From positions 569,517-633,516 of the forward strand of contig NZ_QJRG01000049.1 of NCBI RefSeq assembly GCF_004025535.1: a stretch of 64,000 bases of DNA. The letters run 5' to 3'. The DNA comes from Pseudomonas alkylphenolica (lineage in GTDB: Bacteria > Pseudomonadota > Gammaproteobacteria > Pseudomonadales > Pseudomonadaceae). Below, piece after piece: positions 16,802 through 26,394 of this stretch (the first letter of the stretch is position 1; each line of letters begins with the position of its first letter). The notes under the pieces are model-generated. The model saw only the letters and a list, made by a program, of their open reading frames with translations, ran no database searches and was not told the origin of the DNA. The position numbers and the translations under genes were made by a program.

Positions 16802-18424
16802 TCAGAGCGCCTTGGCCCAGTCACGCAACAGGTACTTCTGGATCTTGCCGGTAGAGGTTTTTGGCAACTCGCTGAAAACTACGGTCTTCGGCAACTTGAA
16901 ACCGGCCAGGTGCTCGCGGCAGAAGCTGATGATTTCACTGTCGCGGGTCTGTTCAAAGCCGGCCTTGAGGGTGATGTAGGCGCAGGGGGTTTCGCCCCAT
17001 TTTTCGTCCGGACGGGCGACCACCGCCGCTTCGAGCACGGCAGGGTGCTTGTAGAGGGTGTCTTCGACTTCGATGGTGGAGATGTTTTCGCCGCCGGAGA
17101 TGATGATGTCCTTCAGGCGGTCTTTGATTTCCACATAGCCATCGGCATGCCATACCGCCAGGTCGCCGGTATGGAACCAGCCGCCACGGAAGGCTTCGGC
17201 GGTGGCTTCAGGGTTTTTCAGGTAGCCCTTCATCACTGTGTTGCCGCGCATGAAGATTTCACCCAGGGTGTTGCCGTCGCGTTGCACCGGTTCCAGGGTT
17301 TGCGGGTCGGCGACCATCAGCCCCTCAAGAGTCGGGTAGCGCACGCCCTGGCGCGATTTGATCCGCGCGCGCTCTGCCAGCGGTTGCTCGTCCCACTCGG
17401 CGTGCCAGGCACAGACGGTCACCGGGCCGTAGACTTCGGTCAGGCCGTAAACGTGGGTGACCTTGATGCCCATTTCTTCCACGGCACCAATCACCTTGGC
17501 CGGGGGCGCTGCGCCGGCCACCATGGCGTTGACCGGGTGATCGATGGCGGCCTTGGCCGACTCGGGCATGTTGATCAGGGCATTGAGGACGATCGGTGCA
17601 CCGCACAGGTGGCTGACCTGATGCTCACGGATCAGGGTAAGGATTTTTTGCGGGTCGACCCGGCGCAGGAACACATGGGTGCCGGCCAGTGCGGTGACGG
17701 TCCAGGGGTAGCACCAGCCGTTGCAATGGAACATCGGCAGGGTCCACAGGTACACCGGGTGGTTGCCCATGGCCCAGGTCATCTGGTTGCCCAGTGCGTT
17801 CAGGTAGGCGCCGCGGTGGTGATAGACCACGCCCTTGGGGTTGCCGGTGGTGCCGGAGGTGTAGTTCAGCGAGATTGCCTGCCACTCGTCTTCAGGCCAT
17901 TGCCAGGCAAACTCCGGATCGCCTTCGGCGAGAAAGGCCTCGTAGTCGAGGTCGCTGACCGCCTGGCCTTCGCCGTATTCGGGATCGTCGACATCGACTA
18001 CCAGCGGCGGGAACTCCATCAGCGCCAGCGCCCCGGCGATGACCTTGTGGAACTCGCGGTCGGTGATCAGCACTTTGGCCTCACCGTGCTCGAGCATGAA
18101 GGCAATGGCCTCGGCGTCGAGGCGAACGTTCAGGGCATTGAGCACCGCACCGATCATCGGCACACCGAAGTGCGCTTCGAGCATCGCCGGAATGTTCGGC
18201 AACATCACCGCGACGGTATCGCCCTGGCCGATGCCGCGCCCGGCCAGGGCACTGGCCAGGCGGCGGGAGCGTTCATAAGTCTGTTGCCAGTTGCGCCGGA
18301 TGGCACCGTGAATCACCGCCGGGTACTGGCCGTAGACGGCTGCGGTACGTTCGATGAAGCTCAGCGGGCTCAGGGCCTGGTGATTCACAGGGGCGGGCGC
18401 CAGGCCCTGGGAGAAAATCGACAT
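16802..18424 (-). CDS. Acyl-CoA synthetase (AlkK/DmdB-like AMP-binding ligase)
   Basis: A 540-residue adenylating enzyme. The P-loop-like motif YTSGTTGNPKG is near residue 190, and the adenylate motifs are YGLTEVYGP and GWFHTGDLA. The C-terminal hinge and catalytic Lys are in DRLKDIIISGGENIS and PKTSTGKIQKYLLRDW. It resembles medium-chain fatty acid and methylmercaptopropionate CoA ligases. It precedes the acyl-CoA dehydrogenase in an operon and is divergent from a PAS sensor kinase/LuxR regulator pair, which may control it. Confidence 0.93.
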   Translation of the reverse strand: MSIFSQGLAPAPVNHQALSPLSFIERTAAVYGQYPAVIHGAIRRNWQQTYERSRRLASALAGRGIGQGDTVAVMLPNIPAMLEAHFGVPMIGAVLNALNVRLDAEAIAFMLEHGEAKVLITDREFHKVIAGALALMEFPPLVVDVDDPEYGEGQAVSDLDYEAFLAEGDPEFAWQWPEDEWQAISLNYTSGTTGNPKGVVYHHRGAYLNALGNQMTWAMGNHPVYLWTLPMFHCNGWCYPWTVTALAGTHVFLRRVDPQKILTLIREHQVSHLCGAPIVLNALINMPESAKAAIDHPVNAMVAGAAPPAKVIGAVEEMGIKVTHVYGLTEVYGPVTVCAWHAEWDEQPLAERARIKSRQGVRYPTLEGLMVADPQTLEPVQRDGNTLGEIFMRGNTVMKGYLKNPEATAEAFRGGWFHTGDLAVWHADGYVEIKDRLKDIIISGGENISTIEVEDTLYKHPAVLEAAVVARPDEKWGETPCAYITLKAGFEQTRDSEIISFCREHLAGFKLPKTVVFSELPKTSTGKIQKYLLRDWAKAL

Positions 18425-18625
18425 GAAATGTTCCTGTGCAGGGGGCGGCCAAAATGGCGTACTGCAACCCCCGGTGGCTGATTGTTAGCTCTGATCAGGT
18501 GTCGTGAAGGGCAAGCCTTCGCATTTGTGTTTATTTACGCTAATCGCCATGTTACTTGGAAGATAGACTATAGCAATATGGTAGAAGTACTATATGTGCC
18601 CCGATGGCATTCTGTGAACGCACCC

Positions 18626-20428
18626 ATGACCACTCTGCTCGCCAGCGACCCCCAGCCCAGCCTGCTTCTGGATGCATCTGCCGCAGTGCTGGCCGTGAAC
18701 CCGGCGCTGCAGGCCATGCTCGGCCCCTGGCCGCAGCGTGCGGTCGACTACTGGTTGCCGAGTAACTACGTTGCACTGGTGAGCGCGTGCCTGCGCCAGG
18801 GGCGGGCAATCAGCGATGTCGAGGCTGCAGTGGCAGGTCAGATCCTGCTCTGGACCTTCATTCCCGACGGCGACAACGGCCAGGTCCTGGTACGCTGCCG
18901 CGATGCCACCGCCGAGCGTTCGGCTGAACGTGACGCCAGTCAGGCGCGACGGCTGTATCGCCTGATTACCGAGAACACCACTGACCTGATCTCCCGGCAC
19001 AGTCCGGATGGCTGCTTTCTCGATGCCTCGCCGGCGTCCTACCGCTTGCTGGGTTATTGGCCCGAAGAGCTGCGCGGGGTGGCCGTACAGTCGCTGTTTC
19101 ATCCCCAGGACCGCCAGCAATCACTGCTGCAGGCCGCGCAGGCGCTGGAACAGGACGGCTACCAGACCATGACCTGTCGGGTCCGTCACCGCGATGGTCG
19201 CGACCTTTGGTTCGAGATTGCCAGCCGGGCAATCCGTGAGACCTACACCGGGGCCGTGGTGGAAATTGTCAGCGTTTCGAGAGAAATCACCGCCCGCATC
19301 GAGGCCCAGGAGAACCGCCGGCGCCTGGCGGAAGTGGTAGAGGCCAATACCGACCTGGTGCTGTTCACTGACCGTGAAGGGCAGTTGAGTTACCTCAACC
19401 GCTCGGCGCGCCGCGCGTTGGGCTTGCAACAGGTGCAGGCGTTGCCGCCGCTGCAGGCCCTGCTCGATCCGGCGTTGCAGCAGCAATTGCAGGAACACGG
19501 CTGGCAGTGTGCCGAGCAAACGGGCGTCTGGCATGTGGAGACACGCTTGACTCCCTGGCAGGGCGGTGTGGCGTTTCCGGTGTCGCTGGTGCTGCTGGCG
19601 CACCGGGCTGCCGGTGGTGAGCGTTACTATTCACTGGTGGCCCGTGACATGACCGAGCGTGAACTGCGTGAAGCCCAGCAACGCCGGCATCAGGACGAAC
19701 TGGCGCACAGTGCGCGCCTGGTGACCCTGGGTGAACTGGCCTCGGGCATCGCCCATGAAATCAACCAGCCGCTGGCGGCAGTGGTCAACTATGCCAGTGC
19801 CAGTCAGCGTTACCTGCAGGCCCTGGACCGTGATCCGCAGGCGGCGGGGCGGGTGTCGCAAGGGCTGCAGCGTATCAATGAGCAGGCCACGCACGCCGCG
19901 GAAGTGATCAAGCGCTTGCGGGCGTTCCTGCGCAAGGAACCGCGCCGCCTGCAGGCGTTGTCCATCGCCGATGTGGCCAGCGAAGCGGTACGCCTGTGTG
20001 ACTGGGAAGCGGCACAGGATCAGGTGCGCATCGAGCAGCACGTCAACCCGTCGCTACCGGCGGTGTATGCCGACCGGGTGTTGCTTGAACAGGTGCTGCT
20101 CAACCTGCTGCGCAATGCCATTGACGCCAATCGCGAGCAGCACAAGGGGCAACCTTCGCGTATCGTGCTCAGCGCCGAACTGGACGCCGGGCTGTTGCTG
20201 ATTCAGGTCAGCGATCAGGGCCCGGGGGTTGCAGCGGATCGGCTCGATGGCATCTTCACGCCGTTCACCACCAGCAAGCCGGAAGGCCTGGGGCTGGGGT
20301 TGAGCATGAGCCGCAGTATCATTGAAGGCTTTGGCGGCACCTTGCAGGCGCAACCGGGGGCGGCGGGGGGATTGACCCTATGCTGCCGCTTGACGCCAGT
20401 GGCCGGTGCCGGGATAGAGGACGTGTAA
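18626..20428 (+). CDS. FixL/NodV-like PAS sensor histidine kinase
   Basis: A soluble kinase of about 600 residues. PAS-like regions lie near 5-75, 110-230 (ENTTDLISRHSPDGCFLDASPASYRLLGY) and 240-345. Then come HisKA (phospho-His in GIAHEINQPLAAVVNYAS) and HATPase_c with NLLRNAIDAN, DQGPG and GLGLGLSM. No TM helix is seen, so it senses a cytoplasmic cue. The start is uncertain: in-frame ATGs occur at 18578 and 18626, neither with a strong ribosome site; 18626 was chosen because homology to PAS begins there. Its stop overlaps the start of the partner regulator (TAATG). Confidence 0.9.
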   Translation: MTTLLASDPQPSLLLDASAAVLAVNPALQAMLGPWPQRAVDYWLPSNYVALVSACLRQGRAISDVEAAVAGQILLWTFIPDGDNGQVLVRCRDATAERSAERDASQARRLYRLITENTTDLISRHSPDGCFLDASPASYRLLGYWPEELRGVAVQSLFHPQDRQQSLLQAAQALEQDGYQTMTCRVRHRDGRDLWFEIASRAIRETYTGAVVEIVSVSREITARIEAQENRRRLAEVVEANTDLVLFTDREGQLSYLNRSARRALGLQQVQALPPLQALLDPALQQQLQEHGWQCAEQTGVWHVETRLTPWQGGVAFPVSLVLLAHRAAGGERYYSLVARDMTERELREAQQRRHQDELAHSARLVTLGELASGIAHEINQPLAAVVNYASASQRYLQALDRDPQAAGRVSQGLQRINEQATHAAEVIKRLRAFLRKEPRRLQALSIADVASEAVRLCDWEAAQDQVRIEQHVNPSLPAVYADRVLLEQVLLNLLRNAIDANREQHKGQPSRIVLSAELDAGLLLIQVSDQGPGVAADRLDGIFTPFTTSKPEGLGLGLSMSRSIIEGFGGTLQAQPGAAGGLTLCCRLTPVAGAGIEDV

Positions 20429-21054
20429 TGCAGCAACCGAAAGTCTATGTGGTCGATGACGACCAGGGCATGCTCGATTCGACCGTGTGGCTGCTCGAGT
20501 CGGTCGGCGTACAGGCCATACCGTTCACCAGTGGCCAGGCATTTCTCGAGGCGTGCGACGAGCAGCGGCCGGCCTGCGTGTTGCTGGATGTGCGCATGCC
20601 CGGCATGGGCGGGTTGAGCGTGCAGGAGGCCATGCGCGCACGCGGCATCGAGCTGCCGGTGATCTTCCTCAGCGGGCATGCCGATGTGCCGATTGTAGTG
20701 CGGGCATTCAAGGCCGGCGCCTGCGATTTCATCGAAAAGCCCTATAACGAGCAACTGCTGCTGGATGCCGTGCAGGCTGCCCTCGACGGTTCGCGTCAGG
20801 CCTTGGCAGGCAGCGGCCCGCGTGCCGCTGTGCAAGCGCGGATTGACAGTCTGACGCCGCGCGAACGTGATGTGTTCGTGCCGTTGGTACAGGGCTACAG
20901 CAACCGCGAAATCGCCGAACAGCTCGAGGTCAGCGTCAAGACCGTCGACCTGTACCGGGGCAGGGTGATGAAGCGCATGGAGGCCGAGCACCTGCCGGCG
21001 CTGGTGGGTATGGCGATTGCCTGCGGCGTGGTACAGGCTTTGAACCTGCGCTGA
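20428..21054 (+). CDS. FixJ/LuxR-family response regulator
   Basis: A 208-residue regulator: receiver domain about 1-125 with DDD near residue 10, phospho-Asp in LLDVRMPG near 54 and Lys in IEKPY near 104; then a LuxR HTH domain (LTPRERDVFVPLVQGYSNREIAEQLEVSVKTVDLYRGRVMKRM). The ATG overlaps the kinase stop. It probably activates the divergent ligase/dehydrogenase operon or distant carbon-use genes. Its 3' end forms one arm of a strong bidirectional terminator. Confidence 0.93.
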   Translation: MQQPKVYVVDDDQGMLDSTVWLLESVGVQAIPFTSGQAFLEACDEQRPACVLLDVRMPGMGGLSVQEAMRARGIELPVIFLSGHADVPIVVRAFKAGACDFIEKPYNEQLLLDAVQAALDGSRQALAGSGPRAAVQARIDSLTPRERDVFVPLVQGYSNREIAEQLEVSVKTVDLYRGRVMKRMEAEHLPALVGMAIACGVVQALNLR

Positions 21055-21075
21055 ATACAGCGCAGGCTCAAAGCC
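21036..21075. terminator. Long bidirectional hairpin between response regulator and DUF883 genes
   Basis: An 18-position stem with a single mismatch (A-C) and loop AATA, centred at 21055. One arm is coding for the last residues of the response regulator. It lies between convergent genes and should end both transcripts. Confidence 0.8.
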
Positions 21076-21079
21076 TTAC

Positions 21080-21400
21080 TCAGGGACGACGCGCCAGCAA
21101 CAGCCCGACGACCAGACCGAACCCGGCGGAGATCGCCACGGTTTGCCAAGGGTGGCCGCCAATATAGTCCTGGGTGGCGTCGACGACCGGTTGCGCCTTG
21201 CTACGTGCCTGGCTGACTGCCTCACCGGCGCGCTTGAGCTTGAGCCGGACCTGGTCGCGCAGGGTTTCGGCCTCGTCGCCTACCAGCGCCGCGCTGTCGC
21301 GAAGCAGTTTTTCCGACTCTTCGATCAGTACCTGCAGTTCGCTGAACGCTTGATCCTTGATTTGCTCGACTTCGGTTTGCACGCTGGATTTCCTGGCCAT
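21080..21400 (-). CDS. DUF883/ElaB-YqjD-like membrane-anchored stress protein
   Basis: A 106-residue protein starting at ATG 21400. Residues 1-80 are charged and helical (KDQAFSELQVLIEESEKLLRDSAALVGDEAETLRDQVRLKLKRA). A conserved C-terminal GGHPWQTVAISAGFGLVVGLLLARRP tail holds one membrane anchor. This is the signature of the ElaB/YqjD/YgaM family, inner-membrane proteins tied to ribosomes and stationary-phase stress in E. coli. The open frame extends further upstream but the family start is clear. Confidence 0.92.
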   Translation of the reverse strand: MARKSSVQTEVEQIKDQAFSELQVLIEESEKLLRDSAALVGDEAETLRDQVRLKLKRAGEAVSQARSKAQPVVDATQDYIGGHPWQTVAISAGFGLVVGLLLARRP

Positions 21401-21530
21401 GGGCACTTCCTCGTCATTGGTTGGGCAGTCAATAGTGGATACCGGTGGGCGCGGAAAGTTGCAGCGGATTGTCGGCCCTTCGCGGCTACAGTGTAAGATA
21501 GCGCCTATTTTCAAGTGGCAGGACACCCCC

Positions 21531-21785
21531 ATGAGTTTCAATCTGGCCAACAAGAGCTTCGCCGAACGGGCGCAGATCGAGGACGAGAAAGCGCGACTGT
21601 TCGAGCTCTGGCAGACCAACCTGGGCAAAGCCAAGGGTGAAGCCGCGCGGCTGATTGCCGAAAAGCCCCGGCGCAAAGGCAAGTGGGCCGAGTGGGTACG
21701 CGCGGAACTGGACGGCATGTCGCCGCCCGAGTTCGCCAACATGGTGCGCAGTGAAGTCAACAAACTGATGGCTGCGGCCAAGTAA
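21531..21785 (+). CDS. Small conserved-type hypothetical protein
   Basis: An 84-residue, basic, helix-prone cytosolic protein beginning MSFNLANKSFAERAQIEDEK at ATG 21531, with AGGA about nine bases upstream. It has no signal peptide, TM segment or motif I recognise. The composition (many Glu, Ala, Lys and Arg, two Trp) suggests an alpha-helical bundle. It is divergent from the DUF883 gene and convergent with the LEA-like lipoprotein. Function unknown. Confidence 0.75.
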   Translation: MSFNLANKSFAERAQIEDEKARLFELWQTNLGKAKGEAARLIAEKPRRKGKWAEWVRAELDGMSPPEFANMVRSEVNKLMAAAK

Positions 21786-21797
21786 ACCGCGCAGGGT

Positions 21798-22286
21798 TTA
21801 CCAGGTGATTTTGGCCGGTTTCGGCAGGCTCAACTGGCCATTGTCGCTGAAGCGCACCGTGCCAAATACCCCGCCGGCCAGTTTGCCGCGCAGCACATAG
21901 GGCATGCCGTCGAGGTTCTGCACCTGACCCAGGCCCACCGCCTGGCGCATCATCGAGAACGCGGTGATGCTCATCGGCACTTCCACTACACCTTCGGAAA
22001 AACGGCCAATGCTGCCGCTCTGGTTGCTGACGCCGGCGGCCAGTGGCTGGCCGTTGACCTCCAGGTTAACGGCGATGCCGTTGTAGTCGATCGGCGTCTC
22101 GTTGGGGTTTTGCACCCGCAGTTTCACCTTCATGCGCATTTCCAGGCCCTGGCCAGGCATGGGTTCGATGCCGATCACGCTGATGCTCAGCGGATCGCGG
22201 CTCTGAAACAGCGCGCAGGCACTCAAGCCCAGCAGCATCGCCAGCACCAGGCTTGTACGTAACACGTGGCGGTAAGCACGAATCAT
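21798..22286 (-). CDS. LEA type 2-like (WHy domain) lipoprotein
   Basis: A 162-residue protein starting at ATG 22286 with AAGGA nine bases upstream. The N-terminus is a lipoprotein signal with lipobox LSAC near residues 20-23. The rest is a LEA-2/WHy-type beta sandwich (LRVQNPNETPIDYNGIAVNLEVNGQPLAAGVSNQSG). Such proteins are linked to desiccation and osmotic tolerance; here it should sit in the cell envelope. Earlier in-frame starts would bury the signal sequence and were rejected. Confidence 0.88.
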   Translation of the reverse strand: MIRAYRHVLRTSLVLAMLLGLSACALFQSRDPLSISVIGIEPMPGQGLEMRMKVKLRVQNPNETPIDYNGIAVNLEVNGQPLAAGVSNQSGSIGRFSEGVVEVPMSITAFSMMRQAVGLGQVQNLDGMPYVLRGKLAGGVFGTVRFSDNGQLSLPKPAKITW

Positions 22287-22364
22287 CAGCGCAGTTCCTT
22301 GCAGGCAATGGGCCCTCAGTGTGGCAAATGCACTGCGACGTTGAAAGCTGCTGGCGTTTTGAAC

Positions 22365-22383
22365 GATACTGTTTCTCATTAAC
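22365..22383 (+). promoter_or_regulatory. Fur box upstream of the ECF sigma factor
   Basis: GATACTGTTTCTCATTAAC agrees with the Fur consensus GATAATGATAATCATTATC at 14 of 19 positions. It lies 38 bases upstream of the sigma factor start, the usual place for iron repression of FecI-like genes. Confidence 0.8.
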
Positions 22384-22420
22384 GCCTGTTTCCCTTTCTC
22401 AAGGCCCATCGAATTCCTTC

Positions 22421-22939
22421 ATGTTGACGCCTCCCATGTCCGGGCTGCTTGCCAGCTTTCAGGAACATTACGATGACCTGCTGCAGTTTCTGACCCGGCG
22501 CATGAGCGACCGTCAACGCGCGGCCGATGTGGCGCAGGAAACCTACCTCAAGCTGGTCAAGATCGATCAGCAGGACCCGCCGGTACTGCATGCGCGCAGT
22601 TTCATCTTCCGTGTGGCGGGCAATCTGGCCATCGATACCCTGCGCCGTGAACAGCGCATGGCCGGCAACCTCGACGATAATGAAGCGGCGCGTGAGTTGC
22701 CGTGTCCGGCGCCGGCGCCGGAAGCGGCCTTGCTGGCGCGTGAACGCCTGGCGCAACTGGACGAAGCGTTGCTGCAACTGCCGCCCAATGCCCGTCAGGC
22801 GCTGCTGCTCAACCGGGTTGAAGGCCTGACCCAGGCGCAAATTGCACAACAATTGGGTGTTTCCGAGAGCATGGTGGCAAAATACATCGGCCAGGCACTG
22901 CGCCACTGCCGTGACTGGCTCAAACACAACCATGATTGA
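22421..22939 (+). CDS. FecI-like ECF sigma factor
   Basis: A 172-residue ECF sigma factor. Region 2 is seen in LLQFLTRRMSDRQRAADVAQETYLKL and FIFRVAGNLAIDTLRRE. Region 4 is LPPNARQALLLNRVEGLTQAQIAQQLGVSESMVAKYIGQALRHCRDWL. The start is ATG 22421 or 22436. A Fur box lies just upstream, so it should be made under iron starvation. Its 3' end overlaps the fecR-like gene by eight bases, and the TonB receptor follows: a complete cell-surface signalling set for a siderophore. Confidence 0.94.
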   Translation: MLTPPMSGLLASFQEHYDDLLQFLTRRMSDRQRAADVAQETYLKLVKIDQQDPPVLHARSFIFRVAGNLAIDTLRREQRMAGNLDDNEAARELPCPAPAPEAALLARERLAQLDEALLQLPPNARQALLLNRVEGLTQAQIAQQLGVSESMVAKYIGQALRHCRDWLKHNHD

Positions 22940-23810
22940 TGCCCACGCCATGCCTGCAGCGCAGCCTATCAGCGATCTGTCCGATGATGCCCTCGACTGG
23001 CAAGTGCTGTTGCATTCTGGCAACGCCAGCGAGGCCGACCGCGCCCGTTATCAGCGCTGGTGCCAGCTGAGCCCGGCGCATGCCGAAGCGGCGCGGGAGG
23101 CACAAGCCTTGTGGGGCGACCTCGGGCATACCCAGGCGGCTGCCGAATTGAAGACTGCCGCGCCACGCCGACGCCGCTGGGGCACCGCCATGGCGGCTTC
23201 GCTGGTGCTGGCGCTGGTGGGCTATGGCGGTTGGCAGCAAGCCCCGGCTTTGCTCGCTGACTACCACACCAGTGTTGGCCAACAGCAGCGCATTACCCTC
23301 GCCGATGGCTCGCAGGTTTTGCTCAACAGTGGCAGCGCGCTGTCCGTGGACTTCAGCAATGACCAGCGCCGCGTCATGCTCAAGGCGGGCGAAGCCCTGT
23401 TCGAGCCGGCCAGCGATTCGCGGCCGTTTGTGGTCGAGGCCGGCAATGAAACCCTGCAGGGCAGCGGGGCGGTGTTCAGTGTCCGTCGCGACGGCAGCAG
23501 CAACCGTGTAGTGGTGGCTCAGGGCGAAGCACGGGTTGGTGAGCGTGTATTGCCGGTGACTGCGGATGCGCGGGCGTTGACGGCCTGGCAACGTGGCAAA
23601 CTGATCTTCAACGGCAAGCCGTTGCGTGAAGTGCTGGCGGAGCTTGAGCGTTATCAGCACGGCCGCATTGTCTTGTCCGACCCGCAACTGGCCGCCATGC
23701 AGGTCAGCGGCGTATTCGACCTGGATGACCCTCACGGGTTGTTGCGCACGCTGGAACAGCGTTATGCACTGAAGGTGACCTACCTGCCGTGGCTGGCGGT
23801 GGTGTACTGA
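22932..23810 (+). CDS. FecR-like sigma regulator of the siderophore receptor locus
   Basis: A 292-residue FecR protein overlapping the sigma gene by eight bases. It has an N-terminal anti-sigma region (DALDWQVLLHSGNASEADRARYQRWCQLSPAHAEAA), one TM helix near 77-95, and a periplasmic FecR domain (ITLADGSQVLLNSGSALSVDF and onward) that would touch the STN domain of the receptor encoded downstream. It passes the ligand-bound signal to the sigma factor. Confidence 0.93.
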   Translation: MIDAHAMPAAQPISDLSDDALDWQVLLHSGNASEADRARYQRWCQLSPAHAEAAREAQALWGDLGHTQAAAELKTAAPRRRRWGTAMAASLVLALVGYGGWQQAPALLADYHTSVGQQQRITLADGSQVLLNSGSALSVDFSNDQRRVMLKAGEALFEPASDSRPFVVEAGNETLQGSGAVFSVRRDGSSNRVVVAQGEARVGERVLPVTADARALTAWQRGKLIFNGKPLREVLAELERYQHGRIVLSDPQLAAMQVSGVFDLDDPHGLLRTLEQRYALKVTYLPWLAVVY

Positions 23811-23948
23811 GCGGCGTTGCCAGCACCCGCGGCGTAACAGAAAAGAAATTATTTTCATTTTGGTACTGCAAGTTCTTCTTCGCCCAATCGTCGTAGTGAG
23901 ACTGATCAGCAATCCATTCTCATTTACACCTTTGCCTGGAAGAACATT

Positions 23949-26393
23949 GTGAAGGCTACGCTCAAGCCCATCGCCCGCTCCACCGGTTGTTTCAAACACG
24001 CACTGCTGGCCTCGACCGCCGTCGCTGCGCTGCTCGGCCCTGTAGGGGCATGGGCGGCAGACACCGCGAGCCCGGCGCAAGTCAGCGCCCAGCAAGCGCG
24101 CGAAGTGACCCTTGCGCTGCCTGCACAGGACCTCGACCAGGCCCTGACCGCGTTTGCCGACCAGGCCGGCCTGCACCTGCTGTACACCACCGCCGACGTC
24201 GCTGGCCGGCAGAGCCCGGCGCTCGATGGCCGCTACAGCATTGCCGAGGCCTTGCAGAACCTGCTGGCCGGCAGCGGCATGAGCTGGCAGTTCAGCGATG
24301 CGCGCACGGTGATCCTGCGCAAGGCGACGGCCGCCCCGGCCAGTGTCAGCCTCAAGCCGATTGAAGTCAGCGTGGCATCGCGCACCAGCACCTCGATCAG
24401 TGAAATCCCTGGCACCGTCTGGGTGGTCGACCAGCAGCAATTGCAGGAACAGATCAACAGCGGTGTCAGCCTCAAGGAAGCTATCGGCAAGCTGGTGCCC
24501 GGTCTGGACCTGGCGCCGGAAGGGCGTACCAACTACGGCCAGAACATGCGTGGGCGCAACGTGCTGGTGATGATCGATGGCGTCAGCCAGAACAGCTCCC
24601 GCGGCCTGTCGCGACAGTTCGACAGCATCTCGCCGTTCAACGTCCAGCGCGTCGAAGTGCTTTCGGGCGCCAGCGCCATTTATGGCGGCGGCGCTACCGG
24701 CGGCATCATCAACATTGTCACCAAGAAGGGTGAGGCCGGCCCGGCCCGTTTCGAGACCCAGCTCGGTGCCAGCAGCGGCTTCAACAACAGTGACGACCTG
24801 TCGACGCGCATCGCGCAGTCGGTCAGTGGCGGCAACGAACGGGTCACCGCGCGCCTGGGCGTTTCCGGCGAGCAGAACGAAGCCTTCTACGATGGCGCAG
24901 GCGACCAGATCTTCATCGACAACACCCAGACCGACCTGCAATACAACCGCACGATCGACGTGCTGGGCAGCCTGGGCCTGACCTTCAACGACGAACAAAG
25001 CCTCGACCTGCTCGCTCAGTACTATGATTCGGGCAACCACGGCAGCACCGGGATCTACTTTCCCAACCTGAACTACAACAAGCCTTCGGACCTGGAAGAC
25101 GCCGAACTGCGCGGCGGTTACTCCTCCGACCTCGAGCCGCGGACCAAGCGCCTGCTGCTCAACGCCAACTACCACCACAGCGATGTGCTCGGCCAGGACT
25201 TCTATCTGCAGGCGTCGTACCGCAAGGAAGACGACAACTTCTACCCGTTTCCTTACTACAACACCGCCAAGCCGGTCGGCGCCAAAGGCGTGTACTTTGC
25301 CGGTTCGCAACAGAACTTCGAAGTCACCAGCCTCAAGGCGCTGTTCGCCAAGCAGTGGGACACACTCAAGCTGACCTATGGCGTGGACCTTGACCGTGAG
25401 CGCTTCAACGCCGACCAGACCACCTTTGATGCGCTGACGTCCTCCGAAAGCGGTGGCCTGGACCTGGAAGAGGCGAGCAAGGCCCCGCGTTACCCCAGCT
25501 ACCGCGTCGATGGCCTGTCGTACTACGCCCAGCTGGACTGGCACGCAACGGACAACCTGACCTTTTCCGGTGGCGCGCGCCGCCAGCAGATGGATGTCGA
25601 CGTCGGCAACTTCAAAGGCGTGCCCGGTGGCAGCAACGACTATCAGGTCAACCTGTTCAACCTCGGCGCCATCTACGACTTCAAGAACGGTCACCAGGTC
25701 TGGACCAACTACGGCGAAGGTTTCGATCTGCCGGACCCGGCCAAGTTTTACGGCAAGCCAGGCCTGAGCGTCGACGACAATCCGCTGGCGGGTATCAAGA
25801 GCCGCCAGGTGGAACTGGGCTGGCGTTACGCCGACCTGGACTGGGATGCGCAGGCGGCGGTGTACTACATCTGGTCGGACAAGATCATCACCACCGACAT
25901 GGCCACCCTGACCATCAATGTCGAAGACCAGAAGAGCCGCGATTTCGGCTTTGAAGGCGCATTGACCCGTCACTTCGAAAGCGGCTGGGAAGCTGGCAGC
26001 ACCCTGCACCTGGTGCGCTCGGAAGAAGAGGACAAGGACGGCGACTGGATCAAGCGCGATGCGCGTTACGCCTCGCTGTCGAAATCGACCGCGTTTGTCG
26101 GCTGGAAGGACGAGGGCCGCAGTGCGCGCTTGCAGGCCAACCATGCCTTCACCCTGAAAGACGATGCCGACCACAAGATCAGCGGCTACACCACCTTCGA
26201 TCTGCTCGGCAGCCAGGACACCGGCTTCGGCACTTTCAGTGCCGGTATCCAGAACCTCCTGGACAAGCAGTACAGCACCGTCTGGGGCCAGCGCGCGACG
26301 CTGTTCTACTCGCCGACCTACGGCCCGGCCTACCTGTATGACTATCAGGGCCGCGGGCGTACCTACACCCTGACCTGGTCGATGGCCTACTGA
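23949..26393 (+). CDS. TonB-dependent siderophore receptor with STN signalling domain
   Basis: An 814-residue outer-membrane receptor starting at GTG 23949 with GGAAGA upstream. Layout: signal peptide 1 to about 37, STN signalling domain about 50-108 (VTLALPAQDLDQALTAFADQAGLHLLY), plug about 140-260 (NMRGRNVLVMIDGVSQN, SGASAIYGGGATGGIINIVTKKG) and a beta barrel ending in Tyr. The STN domain plus the upstream sigma/FecR pair shows it autoregulates through the cell-surface route. The C-terminal part vaguely recalls IutA/RhtA-type hydroxamate receptors, but the siderophore is not predictable with confidence. Confidence 0.95.
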   Translation: MKATLKPIARSTGCFKHALLASTAVAALLGPVGAWAADTASPAQVSAQQAREVTLALPAQDLDQALTAFADQAGLHLLYTTADVAGRQSPALDGRYSIAEALQNLLAGSGMSWQFSDARTVILRKATAAPASVSLKPIEVSVASRTSTSISEIPGTVWVVDQQQLQEQINSGVSLKEAIGKLVPGLDLAPEGRTNYGQNMRGRNVLVMIDGVSQNSSRGLSRQFDSISPFNVQRVEVLSGASAIYGGGATGGIINIVTKKGEAGPARFETQLGASSGFNNSDDLSTRIAQSVSGGNERVTARLGVSGEQNEAFYDGAGDQIFIDNTQTDLQYNRTIDVLGSLGLTFNDEQSLDLLAQYYDSGNHGSTGIYFPNLNYNKPSDLEDAELRGGYSSDLEPRTKRLLLNANYHHSDVLGQDFYLQASYRKEDDNFYPFPYYNTAKPVGAKGVYFAGSQQNFEVTSLKALFAKQWDTLKLTYGVDLDRERFNADQTTFDALTSSESGGLDLEEASKAPRYPSYRVDGLSYYAQLDWHATDNLTFSGGARRQQMDVDVGNFKGVPGGSNDYQVNLFNLGAIYDFKNGHQVWTNYGEGFDLPDPAKFYGKPGLSVDDNPLAGIKSRQVELGWRYADLDWDAQAAVYYIWSDKIITTDMATLTINVEDQKSRDFGFEGALTRHFESGWEAGSTLHLVRSEEEDKDGDWIKRDARYASLSKSTAFVGWKDEGRSARLQANHAFTLKDDADHKISGYTTFDLLGSQDTGFGTFSAGIQNLLDKQYSTVWGQRATLFYSPTYGPAYLYDYQGRGRTYTLTWSMAY

Positions 26394-26394
26394 G

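Noticed and set aside
23842..23862. An AT-rich stretch before the TonB receptor as a second Fur box
   Set aside because: Best alignment gives about 11 of 19 matches, little better than chance in AT-rich DNA; the receptor is probably driven by the sigma factor upstream.
22920..26174. A 1084-codon open frame antisense to the FecR and TonB receptor genes
   Set aside because: It has no family motifs, lies opposite a receptor with clear STN, plug and barrel, and is of the kind expected by chance in GC-rich DNA.
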